Shown here: positions 1-8,323 of the stretch, in pieces
Numbering within the stretch: the first letter of the stretch is position 1
Layout of the letters: each line of letters starts with the position of its first letter
Assembly: GCA_036401375.1 (NCBI GenBank)
Contig: DASWVB010000002.1
Location: 186,001-250,000 of the forward strand
Reading direction: 5' to 3'
From: DASWUZ01 sp036401375
GTDB lineage: Bacteria; Acidobacteriota; Terriglobia; Terriglobales; Acidobacteriaceae
Length of the DNA: 64,000 nt
Translations under genes and position numbers: made by a program
Notes under the pieces: model-generated
The model's input: the letters and a program-made list of their open reading frames with translations, nothing else
Database searches by the model: none
Told to the model about the DNA's origin: nothing

Positions 1-336
1 CCTGTTTCAACCGCTCACACATCCGTCCGCGTGAGTCTAGATGTCATTTTAGCAGCAGGGCGTCGGAGGCGAATGAGCCGTTGATCAAGTTGTCCTGGGG
101 TCCGGGGCCGCAGCAGCTGCTCATCCACGTTCCGGGCGATTGAGCCGTGCTTGTAACAGAGGAGCCGGAGTTGTTGCAGCCGAACAAGGCTTCCGGTAAG
201 TAAATGTGCCTGTAACCAGTCGAGATAGACGCGGCAGGTAATCACAGCTTTGTTTCTTACATGCTTAGACCGCTTACGCCTCACTTTAAATCGAGTGACC
301 GAGCGATACAAATGTGGCAGTATTCTAGCGCCTTTT
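1..336. other. Gene-poor left edge
   Basis: I see no convincing gene here. A minus-strand open frame of about 114 codons crosses the stretch and overlaps the end of the hydrolase gene, but its Arg/Leu-rich translation shows no recognisable domain and lacks a clear ribosome binding site. Confidence 0.4.
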
Positions 337-1398
337 CTAATTGCCGGCGAGCTCTTCACAGATCAGCGGGAATACGTCCCTGCTTGCATCCTTTCCGATA
401 AATGGATCGAGATGACCATAGTTCGGGAGTAAGTGCAATGTATGGCGATTCCTGGTGTGCTGGTCAAAGTAGTCAAAGGTCCTGCTCTGGCTCTCTGGCA
501 GAAAGCAGTGGTTATTCATCCCTGCAAAGAATGAGAAGCGAGCGTCGGTCTGCGGTGCTCCCTGGAGAAAGTCCCGCGGCAGCTGAGGAAGTCCATCGAC
601 AGCGACAAGGTGGCCTGAATGGACACACTTGACCATCTGCGCGAAGAAGCTGACAGGTACCTTCGCAAATTCCCGGCGCAGCCATTCATGAGTATCCTCG
701 TTCAGGTTTGCATGGGACCAGAGGGCCGGAAATCCTGCCCCATAGGTGAAGCTCACCATCTTACAGACCATGTTGTTACATTCGTGATGGCTGAGTCGGA
801 CAACCTCCGTTATCAGCTTTGCTGGTAGAGTAGGCGCGTCGATTCCCCACTGCGGGTCAAGGTAGCGGGTGAGCATAGAGAGCAGCGGCACCGCTACTTT
901 CATCTTGAGAGACGACCACTCGGGCACAATGGTGTGAAGCGAGACAGCATTGCTGACGATTACATTTACTTGCGGCAGCAGACCGGCCACAGCCGACATC
1001 ATGAAGCTGGTAGAGCCCTGGCAATGGATCACAGCTTTGACTGAATCAGCGCCAGTGCGGCTCACTATAGTCTTAACTGCGGCGGGGTGGTCATAGACGG
1101 CCGCCTGGTCCAGCGTCCAGGAGTTGAACTCAAGATCGATGCTGGCGCGCCAGTTCTCAAGCCACACGTCATAACCACGCTGGATGAGGTAATCGACCAG
1201 GTTAGTCTCTACCGGAGCGCGAAACAGGTTAGCCCGGACTCCCGCTCCCGGTACGAGCAGCACGGGCCCCTTCGTTGGAGGAACAGGGCCCTCGACGTGG
1301 ACAAGGTTGCAAGAGAACCCATCACCCGCCGCGAACGGCACTACTTCCTGCGCCCAACCTTTAGTAGTCGATCGACCGGCCTTGGAAGCTACATCCAT
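337..1398 (-). CDS. Alpha/beta hydrolase, Cys-nucleophile type
   Basis: 353-aa alpha/beta-hydrolase-fold protein. The oxyanion region is at LLVPGAG (residues 47-53) and the nucleophile elbow reads H-C-Q-G at 125-128, so the expected nucleophile is Cys126 rather than Ser. A C-terminal G-H-L-D supplies the probable catalytic His. This HCxG elbow is known from hydrolase domains that accompany or are fused to cholesterol-oxidase-like GMC oxidoreductases, and a GMC oxidoreductase lies 3 kb upstream on the same strand. The ATG at 1398 follows a GAGGA-type ribosome site. There is no signal peptide. It is the last gene of a minus-strand cluster, and a role in oxidised lipid or sterol-like turnover is inference. 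The substrate is unknown. Confidence 0.8.
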   Translation of the reverse strand: MDVASKAGRSTTKGWAQEVVPFAAGDGFSCNLVHVEGPVPPTKGPVLLVPGAGVRANLFRAPVETNLVDYLIQRGYDVWLENWRASIDLEFNSWTLDQAAVYDHPAAVKTIVSRTGADSVKAVIHCQGSTSFMMSAVAGLLPQVNVIVSNAVSLHTIVPEWSSLKMKVAVPLLSMLTRYLDPQWGIDAPTLPAKLITEVVRLSHHECNNMVCKMVSFTYGAGFPALWSHANLNEDTHEWLRREFAKVPVSFFAQMVKCVHSGHLVAVDGLPQLPRDFLQGAPQTDARFSFFAGMNNHCFLPESQSRTFDYFDQHTRNRHTLHLLPNYGHLDPFIGKDASRDVFPLICEELAGN

Positions 1399-1517
1399 TT
1401 TTCCTCACAATGCCATACCGTGCACCATGGGTTACGGTCACATTAATACTCGGCTTCGCATCAGGTTCGTATAAGAGACTACTAGCTGACGCTAATTGTG
1501 GGATCGAAGCCGAAGCA

Positions 1518-2855
1518 CTACAGATTGTCCACCCACATAGGATTATCCTCATCCGTATCCTGATAGTAGCTTACCGTTGCATTCGCGCCCTGCAACTGCA
1601 TCACTGCGTACCCGTGCGTAAAGAAGTCTCCCTCTGCACCGGGGCGGATAGCGTCGTTGGCCCCTATCTCAGGATGCTTTATTACTGGAGGGGGAGACGT
1701 CAGTACGGGAACGGCTCCGCTGCCGACGCAACGGGCAAGCACGCCACACTGCTTCTCGTAGACGACGAAGTCGTGTTCGTGGCCCCATAACCAGAGGGTG
1801 ACCTGAGGCAAGATGTCGACCAGTTGCTGCTGAAGCCTGGCGTTGATCGCCATGCCGAGCTGGCCCGAGGGTGGTGGATCAATGATGCTGGAATAGCGGG
1901 AAAACAGCTGGTGGTGCGACAGCAATACCGTCTTACGTCCATCCGCAGTCGCAATTCTTCGTTTAATCCAGGCGACCTCTGTATCTTCCAGGTAAGTCGG
2001 GTCGGTGCCGGCGGGGGTGCGATCATGCAGACCTGTATCCATCAGGACAAACTGCCAGTGCAGAGTTCTGATGCAGCAGTAACTAGCCGGCTGGCCCAGG
2101 GTCTTCAGCAGTGTGTAGTAGGGCCCTCCTCCGCCGTACATATCATGGTTGCCCGACAATGAGAAGCTAGAGACCTGTTTGATGTCGAAATATGTCTGCC
2201 ATATCTGCAGGAAGTAGTTCTGTACCTCGAAGTCAGTGCAGGAGTAATAAATGTCTCCCAGGTGAATGACAGCTTTCAGCTCTTTTCTTGATAGCTGAGC
2301 GAGAACTTTCTTGGCCTCGTCCTGTCCGGTTCCCCAGTCACCTACGAAGCCGATGTTGTCCCCGTCGTTCAAGGGCAGGTCTATCACGAAATCATCGATA
2401 TCATTGTAGAGGACATAAGGGACCTTGCCTTTGTTCAGTTGGATCTGCAGCTGAAACTGTGCATATTTCTCAGCGATCTCGAGCCAGCCAGGATCGCATT
2501 GCTGGTACTTCGCAAACTGCTCTTCGCAGGCCTTGACCTTCGCTGCGTCTCCCATGATCTTCGCCACCGCAAGCTGACGCGCTATGGTGGAACATACTTG
2601 CGCAAAACCACCCACTCCCTCGGTGACGGAGACGCCCATCCTGGCAGGCAGCGCGATTGGGCTACCTGACAGCTGCGCTCGCACGTCAACCAGGGCGCCA
2701 TGTACCATGTCATCGCTGCTGTCGGGCCTCTGGATGACTGCCTGCTCGCCGACTGACTGCGCACGTGCCGCGCTTGTTCGCGTAGCCACTACCTCATCTA
2801 CGGCAGACTGCCAGAGAGACATGTCGGGATCGTGAAATTGCTCTATTCGAGGCAT
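1518..2855 (-). CDS. Calcineurin-like metallophosphoesterase
   Basis: 445-aa protein whose C-terminal two-thirds is a metallophosphoesterase domain. All five metal-binding motifs are visible: GDWG (172-175), GDIYY (200-204), GNHD (235-238), SHH (313-315) and GHEHD (358-362). These residues normally hold a binuclear metal centre that hydrolyses phosphomonoesters or diesters. The first ~160 residues are helical and of unknown role. There is no signal peptide, so it is probably cytoplasmic. The start at 2855 lies 8 bp after the stop of the subtilase gene, which points to co-transcription. Substrate cannot be told from sequence; nucleotide, phospholipid or protein phosphate are all possible. Confidence 0.85.
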   Translation of the reverse strand: MPRIEQFHDPDMSLWQSAVDEVVATRTSAARAQSVGEQAVIQRPDSSDDMVHGALVDVRAQLSGSPIALPARMGVSVTEGVGGFAQVCSTIARQLAVAKIMGDAAKVKACEEQFAKYQQCDPGWLEIAEKYAQFQLQIQLNKGKVPYVLYNDIDDFVIDLPLNDGDNIGFVGDWGTGQDEAKKVLAQLSRKELKAVIHLGDIYYSCTDFEVQNYFLQIWQTYFDIKQVSSFSLSGNHDMYGGGGPYYTLLKTLGQPASYCCIRTLHWQFVLMDTGLHDRTPAGTDPTYLEDTEVAWIKRRIATADGRKTVLLSHHQLFSRYSSIIDPPPSGQLGMAINARLQQQLVDILPQVTLWLWGHEHDFVVYEKQCGVLARCVGSGAVPVLTSPPPVIKHPEIGANDAIRPGAEGDFFTHGYAVMQLQGANATVSYYQDTDEDNPMWVDNL

Positions 2856-2863
2856 TGTTCCCC

Positions 2864-4219
2864 CTAGATCGAAGTGATAGCGCGCATAAGGTCGACCATG
2901 CCTGCGCCTTGAAAGTCTTCGCCACGTTGTAAGTCAGTTGCGCTCTTGAGAAAGATATCTTTAATCCTGAGTGGATCACCACGAAATTCAGAGTACACCG
3001 AGAGAAATGCAGCGATTGCACCAGAGACGTGGGGTGCGGCCATGCTGGTTCCGCTGCGCTCCTCGTATTCGTAGCCCTTGTCTGTGTGTATGGAGCACGA
3101 TATGATCTTTTCTCCTGGGGCCACCAGATCGGGCTTGTGTCGCCCGTCGCCCGTCGGACCCTTGGACGAAAAGTAGGAAACGCCGAAGGTATGCGGCTTC
3201 AGCTTGTGAACAGAACCAACCGCGATGCCGTCCCGTGCATTTGCCGGGTCGGTAATAGAAAGACCTATGCCGTAAGGCACCTGTTCGCCCGTATCGAGCT
3301 TCGTAAATCCGTAACCGGAGTTACCGCACGAGATTACTACAACGAGGCCAGAGTCAACCGCGCGTTGGACCTCGTCGCATAGAGGACTGTGTCCACAGCC
3401 AAACCACTTAGGATCAAATGGGTAGCCAAGGCTCATGTTAACGCCATCAATGATAATGTCACGACTGTTCTGATTCAGCTTGCGCAGGTATTCCAGCCCG
3501 AGGATCGCGCTCGACGCGGAGCCGGTCCCATCGTCATCAAGTATCTTGACGCTCACCAGGTTAGTAAGTGGAGCTACGCCGGACGGGCAAGTGCTGAGGT
3601 CGATGATCTCGGGGTCGTCCTGCTCTTCGATATAGGTCGCCGCGTGGTAGGGCGTGCCATCCGCCTTTCCCTTTGCGCTCCCGGCGATGATGCCCGCGAC
3701 GTGACTGCCATGACCATTCTGATCATCCAACGAGGGCGAGTTAGAAAAGTTGCGGCAAAGGTCTGTCTTAACGATGCCCTGAAAATGTGGATGGTCGGCC
3801 CGTATGCCGGTATCAAGTACTGCCCAGCAGATTCCTTTCCCGCGCGCCTCGAAGGTCCTCCAGCACGCAGATGCCTTGATTGTCTCGGTGGAGCTAAGCA
3901 GGTGGGTGTAGGTCGTTTCATCCTTCCAGATGCGGTGTACCCACTTACGCTGATCGGCTAAGTCGAAGATGTCCGCCGGCAGCAGCGAGGCGAAAACGTA
4001 GAAATCACTTTCTCTTACCTTGTACCCTCGTGCCTGGAGAAATGTCTTGATCTCGGATTTTGAATGGGTTATGCCAGGCTCCGGTCCGGTCTCCAGCTGC
4101 GCCAGGGTAATAATCACATCTATCGGTTTAGGTGCATCCGGAGCCTGCTTTGCGATCGCCTCCTTCACGGGAGGAGAGATCACGATTCCGCTGAAGGCGG
4201 GCTTGGCGGGTGCGCTCAT
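2864..4219 (-). CDS. Subtilisin-like serine protease (S8)
   Basis: 451-aa subtilase with a complete catalytic triad: Asp136 in AVLDTGI, His170 in NGHGSHVAG and Ser392 in SGTSMAAPH. Residues 1-110 resemble an inhibitor I9-like pro-region, but no Sec signal is evident, which is unusual for a subtilase and suggests intracellular action or non-classical export. The gene sits 7 bp downstream of the GMC oxidoreductase stop and 8 bp upstream of the phosphoesterase start, so the three are probably one transcript. Family assignment is firm. Its role in this cluster, perhaps maturation of a partner protein, is inference. Confidence 0.88.
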   Translation of the reverse strand: MSAPAKPAFSGIVISPPVKEAIAKQAPDAPKPIDVIITLAQLETGPEPGITHSKSEIKTFLQARGYKVRESDFYVFASLLPADIFDLADQRKWVHRIWKDETTYTHLLSSTETIKASACWRTFEARGKGICWAVLDTGIRADHPHFQGIVKTDLCRNFSNSPSLDDQNGHGSHVAGIIAGSAKGKADGTPYHAATYIEEQDDPEIIDLSTCPSGVAPLTNLVSVKILDDDGTGSASSAILGLEYLRKLNQNSRDIIIDGVNMSLGYPFDPKWFGCGHSPLCDEVQRAVDSGLVVVISCGNSGYGFTKLDTGEQVPYGIGLSITDPANARDGIAVGSVHKLKPHTFGVSYFSSKGPTGDGRHKPDLVAPGEKIISCSIHTDKGYEYEERSGTSMAAPHVSGAIAAFLSVYSEFRGDPLRIKDIFLKSATDLQRGEDFQGAGMVDLMRAITSI

Positions 4220-4226
4220 CGAGTAC

Positions 4227-5819
4227 TTAGCGTCCCTCGGACAGAATGATCTTTGCCACGCGTTCAGCGAGGGCGCCTATGGTGCGGGAGGGATTGACAC
4301 CTAGCGCTTCCGGGACGATGGCTGCATCTGCGACGTATAGGTTTTTGTACCCGAAGACTTCGCCGGCGTGATTAACCACGCCGTCTAGAACAGTATTGCC
4401 CATGCAGCATCCTCCGAGCGGATGCGGCGTGACCAGGTAATTCAACAGAGTCCATGTAGGTGGGACTACGGGGTTGCCGCCAGTAGCTGCGGAGAGCTTT
4501 AAATGCATCGCGACAACAGCATCGATAGTCTGTTTTGACTTACCGATGTCCCAGGTCAGGTTTAAGCAAAGTTTTGCCGTAAGCAGGTCATGATGAAGGC
4601 TGAGAATGCCATTTGCTGCGTCGACTCCTTGTGCGAACCATGGCATGACATTATGGAAGGGCTGAGCATCGCCCTCTCGCAACATGTGGCTGTAGGAGTC
4701 GATCAGCAGCTTGGCCCAGAGGCCGCTGCCGCTGGTCGCGCCCGACTTGAAGGCCTCAACGTAGTCGGCTGCGAGATCCGGAAAACCTCCATCTTCTATC
4801 CAGAATGACTGGCCTGATTCGCTGCGGTCCAGAAAGTCGATGGCGCTGGTGATAGTCGGACCAGTTCCAGGCAGAATGTCGCGACCTGGATAAAAAGCAG
4901 GTGTCAGGAAATCGCCATTGCTGCTCCAGTCATGGCCCAGGAACGGGCTGATATTCGGAAGGGTGCCACTTACATCGCGGCAGCGAAGCAGCAACTCCGT
5001 CGAGCCAAGAGAGCTCGCCGCAACGATGACTATCCGCGCACTCTCAGTGCCGTCTACCCTCTGCCCGTCAGTGAGCTGGTCAAAGTGGACCACGTAGCCG
5101 CCATCGGATGGCGCAATGTTGGTTACGATGTGACGTTCCCGGACCTCGGCGCCATGCTTCTCGGCCCAGGGAATATAGTTGCGATCCAGAGTATTTCTTG
5201 CGTCGACCTCGCAGCCGATGTCGCAGTTACCGAGATGAACGCACGTACCTTGTTCCACTCCCTGAGCATTTATAAAGCGTTTGCTCTGCGAGGCGTCGTG
5301 GCAGGCGGGGACCAGATAGTTCCAGCCCGGGTCAAACGTGACTGCAAGGTCAAGCTTCTTAAAGCGATCGCCTGCGCCAATGGCCTGCGCACCCTGCTGC
5401 ATCAAGCGCATCCGCTCGCTCCACTGGTTATCGGGCACCTGCTGCACGTTCATGAAGGCAGCTACAGTATCCGAGTAAGGCTTTATCTCGGAGTAAGTGA
5501 TCTCATCAGGCCACCCCTGGTCAAAGACCGACTTAGGCGCCTCGCAGGAGATGTTGGCGTATATGAGCGAGCCGCCGCCTACAGCTGCCCCCTGCACGAC
5601 GGCCATGTGCGGGAAGGCGTGTATCTCCATCCAGCCGTTCTTCTGCTCGGCGCAGTCAGACTTCCATATCCAGTTATCTTCCGGCTGCCGAGGGTAGTTG
5701 CTTTTATCCCAGCGCTGGCCTCGTTCGAGGATTAGTACCTTGTAGCCGCCCTCTGCCAGCCGGCAGCCGGTGATCGCGCCTCCAAAGCCGCTGCCGATCA
5801 CGATTACATCGAAGGGCAT
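4227..5819 (-). CDS. GMC oxidoreductase, cholesterol-oxidase-like
   Basis: 530-aa FAD-dependent oxidoreductase. An N-terminal dinucleotide-binding motif (VIGSGFGG, residues 7-14) is followed by a substrate domain and the C-terminal GMC signature PHPLGGC (465-471), with GVNPSR near 507-512, as in class I cholesterol oxidases. The family oxidises alcohols or sterol-like substrates with FAD. There is no signal peptide, so it is probably cytoplasmic. It is followed after 1 bp by the stop of the upstream 201-aa companion, whose domain I recognise as fused to GMC oxidoreductases in actinobacteria. The HCxG hydrolase in the same cluster fits that partnership. Substrate is unknown. Confidence 0.85.
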   Translation of the reverse strand: MPFDVIVIGSGFGGAITGCRLAEGGYKVLILERGQRWDKSNYPRQPEDNWIWKSDCAEQKNGWMEIHAFPHMAVVQGAAVGGGSLIYANISCEAPKSVFDQGWPDEITYSEIKPYSDTVAAFMNVQQVPDNQWSERMRLMQQGAQAIGAGDRFKKLDLAVTFDPGWNYLVPACHDASQSKRFINAQGVEQGTCVHLGNCDIGCEVDARNTLDRNYIPWAEKHGAEVRERHIVTNIAPSDGGYVVHFDQLTDGQRVDGTESARIVIVAASSLGSTELLLRCRDVSGTLPNISPFLGHDWSSNGDFLTPAFYPGRDILPGTGPTITSAIDFLDRSESGQSFWIEDGGFPDLAADYVEAFKSGATSGSGLWAKLLIDSYSHMLREGDAQPFHNVMPWFAQGVDAANGILSLHHDLLTAKLCLNLTWDIGKSKQTIDAVVAMHLKLSAATGGNPVVPPTWTLLNYLVTPHPLGGCCMGNTVLDGVVNHAGEVFGYKNLYVADAAIVPEALGVNPSRTIGALAERVAKIILSEGR

Positions 5820-5820
5820 G

Positions 5821-6426
5821 CTAGGCTCCGGTCTTCTTTACGTAGGTGTCCCATAGTTCACCCAGGAAGAAGCTGCCGAATCTCTCGATCGCAGCCAGGC
5901 CGGCCTGGGTAGACGGAGCGTTCAGCGGCTTGAACTGCCGGCCCATGTTGACTAGCTGCTCTACGCTAAGGGTGATGATGCCCGCGCCAACTACCGGGCC
6001 CGTCTTGTCTTTACCTTCGTGAAGCTGGGTGTAGAGCGTCGTCGTGTCCGGCCACAGCTTTGTAACTGGATGCACCGCCACGTTTTTATGCCCTGCAAAG
6101 TAGTAGGACTTTCCCTCGTGGTCCAGGCCCCACTCGTACACCATGAGTTTCAGCGAGGGATCGCCGGATGGGGAGAAGAGGTTGAAGACTCCCCCGGGTG
6201 CAGGCAGGGCCGAGCCCAATGGAGGCCAGTCCATGACCACGTCCAGCGTGCCGCCGTGCTCCGGGTCCTCGATGAAGGCGTCTATGTCATCGATGGTCAC
6301 CGTTCCGTGCATGGAGAGGACACTATCTGCGCCCTTTGCTGCGCCCGTCTCCGGGTCCGTTTCGCCGAGCGCAAAGGCGCCAGACATGAGCTCCTTGAAC
6401 GTGATTCCTATGCTGCTGGCGGTCAA
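5821..6426 (-). CDS. GMC-oxidoreductase-associated companion protein
   Basis: 201-aa protein without signal peptide. The opening F-K-E-L-M-S-G pattern, the D-D-I-D-A-F-I-x-D-P-E-H-G segment (about residues 46-59), V-F-N-L-F (81-85) and D-T-T-T-L-Y (127-132) match, from memory, a domain found fused to the end of GMC oxidoreductases in actinobacteria. Here it is a separate gene immediately upstream of the GMC gene, with 1 bp between them, so the two proteins probably work together. It is the first gene of the minus-strand cluster, with 217 bp upstream that should hold the promoter. Molecular function is not known to me; a substrate- or lipid-binding subunit is a guess. Confidence 0.65.
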   Translation of the reverse strand: MTASSIGITFKELMSGAFALGETDPETGAAKGADSVLSMHGTVTIDDIDAFIEDPEHGGTLDVVMDWPPLGSALPAPGGVFNLFSPSGDPSLKLMVYEWGLDHEGKSYYFAGHKNVAVHPVTKLWPDTTTLYTQLHEGKDKTGPVVGAGIITLSVEQLVNMGRQFKPLNAPSTQAGLAAIERFGSFFLGELWDTYVKKTGA

Positions 6427-6643
6427 TTTGAGTCCTTCTGTTTAGTTCGGTGCAGGAGTGCGACGCGAGGTAACCGGCATAAGACTTGGTCAAGCAGATT
6501 GAGCAGCTCGCAAGCTCGCAAACCATCTCTTCGCAGCTCCGACTGGTTCTCTGAGCAGGACGAATAATATAGCTTGAAGTTTGTTCGGTCAACATCACGT
6601 TTGAGCTGACTAAGAGGGCGAGAATAGTTGGTGTGAGCGCGGC

Positions 6644-8323
6644 TTATTTCGCCTGCACTTCTACGGCCTGTGGCAAAGCAATGGTTTTGTCACTCTGCGC
6701 AGAGACCCTGACGGGCAGGCCTCCCGGCAGGTAGTGCGCGATCACACCGGGGCGTGCCCAGTCGAGGTCCCACCCATCCTGGATAGCGACGAGGACGTAG
6801 TCGCCGGGAATCACCCGCGGTAGCAGAAAGCTACCATCTGAGTCGCTCTGGTCACGGCGATAGAGCATGCGGTCAGCTGCCGAATCCTTCGGTATGAGCA
6901 GCACCATGACTCCGGCTGCAGGCTTCTTGTTACGCTTCGCTACTCCCGTGATGTTGGACGAGCCCTGCACCAGAGTGGCAGCTACCAGCACCGGCTCGTT
7001 ACCGACTACCAGCATATGCCCATCGACCGTCGCGCCAGAGGCTGACATGTGCGCCACAGCCAGAGCAGAGCCTGACTGGGACCCGGCCATCAACTCGTAG
7101 CTGCCGGGAGGAACTGCATGCAGTGTGAAGCTTCCATCTTCTGCGACGGGCGCGCCGTTTGGAAACCGGACCTCTCTGGATCGTAGCCTCACCATCACCC
7201 TGCCGGGAATCTTTCCACCGTCGGCCATAGCAAGTTTTCCCGATACCTCGGCGAGCGAAGAGCTGGACGAGGAGTCAATCTTAAGGTCGCTGGTAGCGTT
7301 GATCGTTGAAATATGGGTTGCTGTTCCCCTGCCGGAGAGTAGCTCGACCTGATACTCGCCTGGCGCCAGGCCGGTGACTTCCATGGTCTTTGGACCCTGG
7401 GGGTCGCTCCCGGCAAAAGAAGCGGAGACTGGCACCGGATCCTCGTTGCCGAATACATCCTGCTGTATCTGGGGCATGGAGAAGCCGATGTTGCCCTGGG
7501 CGCTGAGGGCTCGTTGAGGAAGCTGGATGGTAAGGTGTACGGCTGGCACGGGGTGCAGAGTGAAGTTCACCGCGATGTGATCGCCGGGTTTGACGGGTAC
7601 GGGAGTGGCAGCGTTCGGGTCCGTCACATCGGCGTAGTATGCTCGCGGAAACGCCACATCGAGCGGCGAACGGGTGCCATCAGGGATCGGAGTGCCGTCG
7701 ACGTTGAGCCGCTGCGGTTTCGTCGAGTACCAGGGCCGCGCCGTTACCGAGACGTAGTAGTCTCCCGGCTCCAGATGTCGAATCTCGTATGCGCCCTCGT
7801 CGTCGGTGTTGGTCTGCTGGGTGCGGACGATGGTTCCCATGCCTCCCAGCGTGTCCTGCCGGTAGAGGGAGACCTGGGCCTGTTCGACGGGGTCGCCTGA
7901 GTCGTCGGTCACTGTTCCATAGATGATGGCCTGGGGCGGCAGGCGAAAGGTCAGCCCTTCAGACACCAGACCCTCTCCGGTGACGATAGCGGTCGAATAT
8001 TCGGCGTGTTCGTCGTAGGACGAGGTGATATAGCCGCGGTGCGAACCGGTGAGGGAGTACTTGGCCGCGGCCAGGTTCGGGAAGGAGAAGCTGCCATCTT
8101 CTCCGGTCGTCATTTCTCCAACCAGGCGCCCGTCGACCGCGGCGTGCAGCGACACGGAGGCATTCTCAACCGGACGCGCCGTCGATGAGCTGACTACGAC
8201 GCCGCTCAAAGTATACTTCCCGGAGTACTGTGCGGGGGCCGTCGCGGCAGCCTGCGCTCCGAGTATGCCCGGCAAGGCCAGGGTTGTGAGCAGCGGCAGT
8301 ATCAGCAATCGCAAGCGCTTCAT
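6644..8323 (-). CDS. Secreted carboxypeptidase-regulatory-like repeat protein
   Basis: 559-aa exported protein. A Sec signal (MKRLRLL..., hydrophobic core to about residue 20, AxA-type site near LGAQA) is followed by several beta-sandwich modules of the carboxypeptidase-regulatory-like type. Each opens with a G-x-V-x(n)-P-x-x-x-A-x-V strand pattern, at roughly residues 30-110, 130-200, 355-420 and 450-530. Such modules bind surfaces or carbohydrates and are very common in Acidobacteriota, often as stand-alone secreted proteins. No catalytic domain is visible. The ATG shares one base with the stop of the upstream paralogue, so the pair is translationally coupled. Confidence 0.75.
   Translation of the reverse strand: MKRLRLLILPLLTTLALPGILGAQAAATAPAQYSGKYTLSGVVVSSSTARPVENASVSLHAAVDGRLVGEMTTGEDGSFSFPNLAAAKYSLTGSHRGYITSSYDEHAEYSTAIVTGEGLVSEGLTFRLPPQAIIYGTVTDDSGDPVEQAQVSLYRQDTLGGMGTIVRTQQTNTDDEGAYEIRHLEPGDYYVSVTARPWYSTKPQRLNVDGTPIPDGTRSPLDVAFPRAYYADVTDPNAATPVPVKPGDHIAVNFTLHPVPAVHLTIQLPQRALSAQGNIGFSMPQIQQDVFGNEDPVPVSASFAGSDPQGPKTMEVTGLAPGEYQVELLSGRGTATHISTINATSDLKIDSSSSSSLAEVSGKLAMADGGKIPGRVMVRLRSREVRFPNGAPVAEDGSFTLHAVPPGSYELMAGSQSGSALAVAHMSASGATVDGHMLVVGNEPVLVAATLVQGSSNITGVAKRNKKPAAGVMVLLIPKDSAADRMLYRRDQSDSDGSFLLPRVIPGDYVLVAIQDGWDLDWARPGVIAHYLPGGLPVRVSAQSDKTIALPQAVEVQAK

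Noticed and set aside
15..359. Minus-strand open frame of 114 codons at the left edge
   Set aside because: Arg/Leu-rich translation, no domain, no ribosome site, overlaps the hydrolase gene end.
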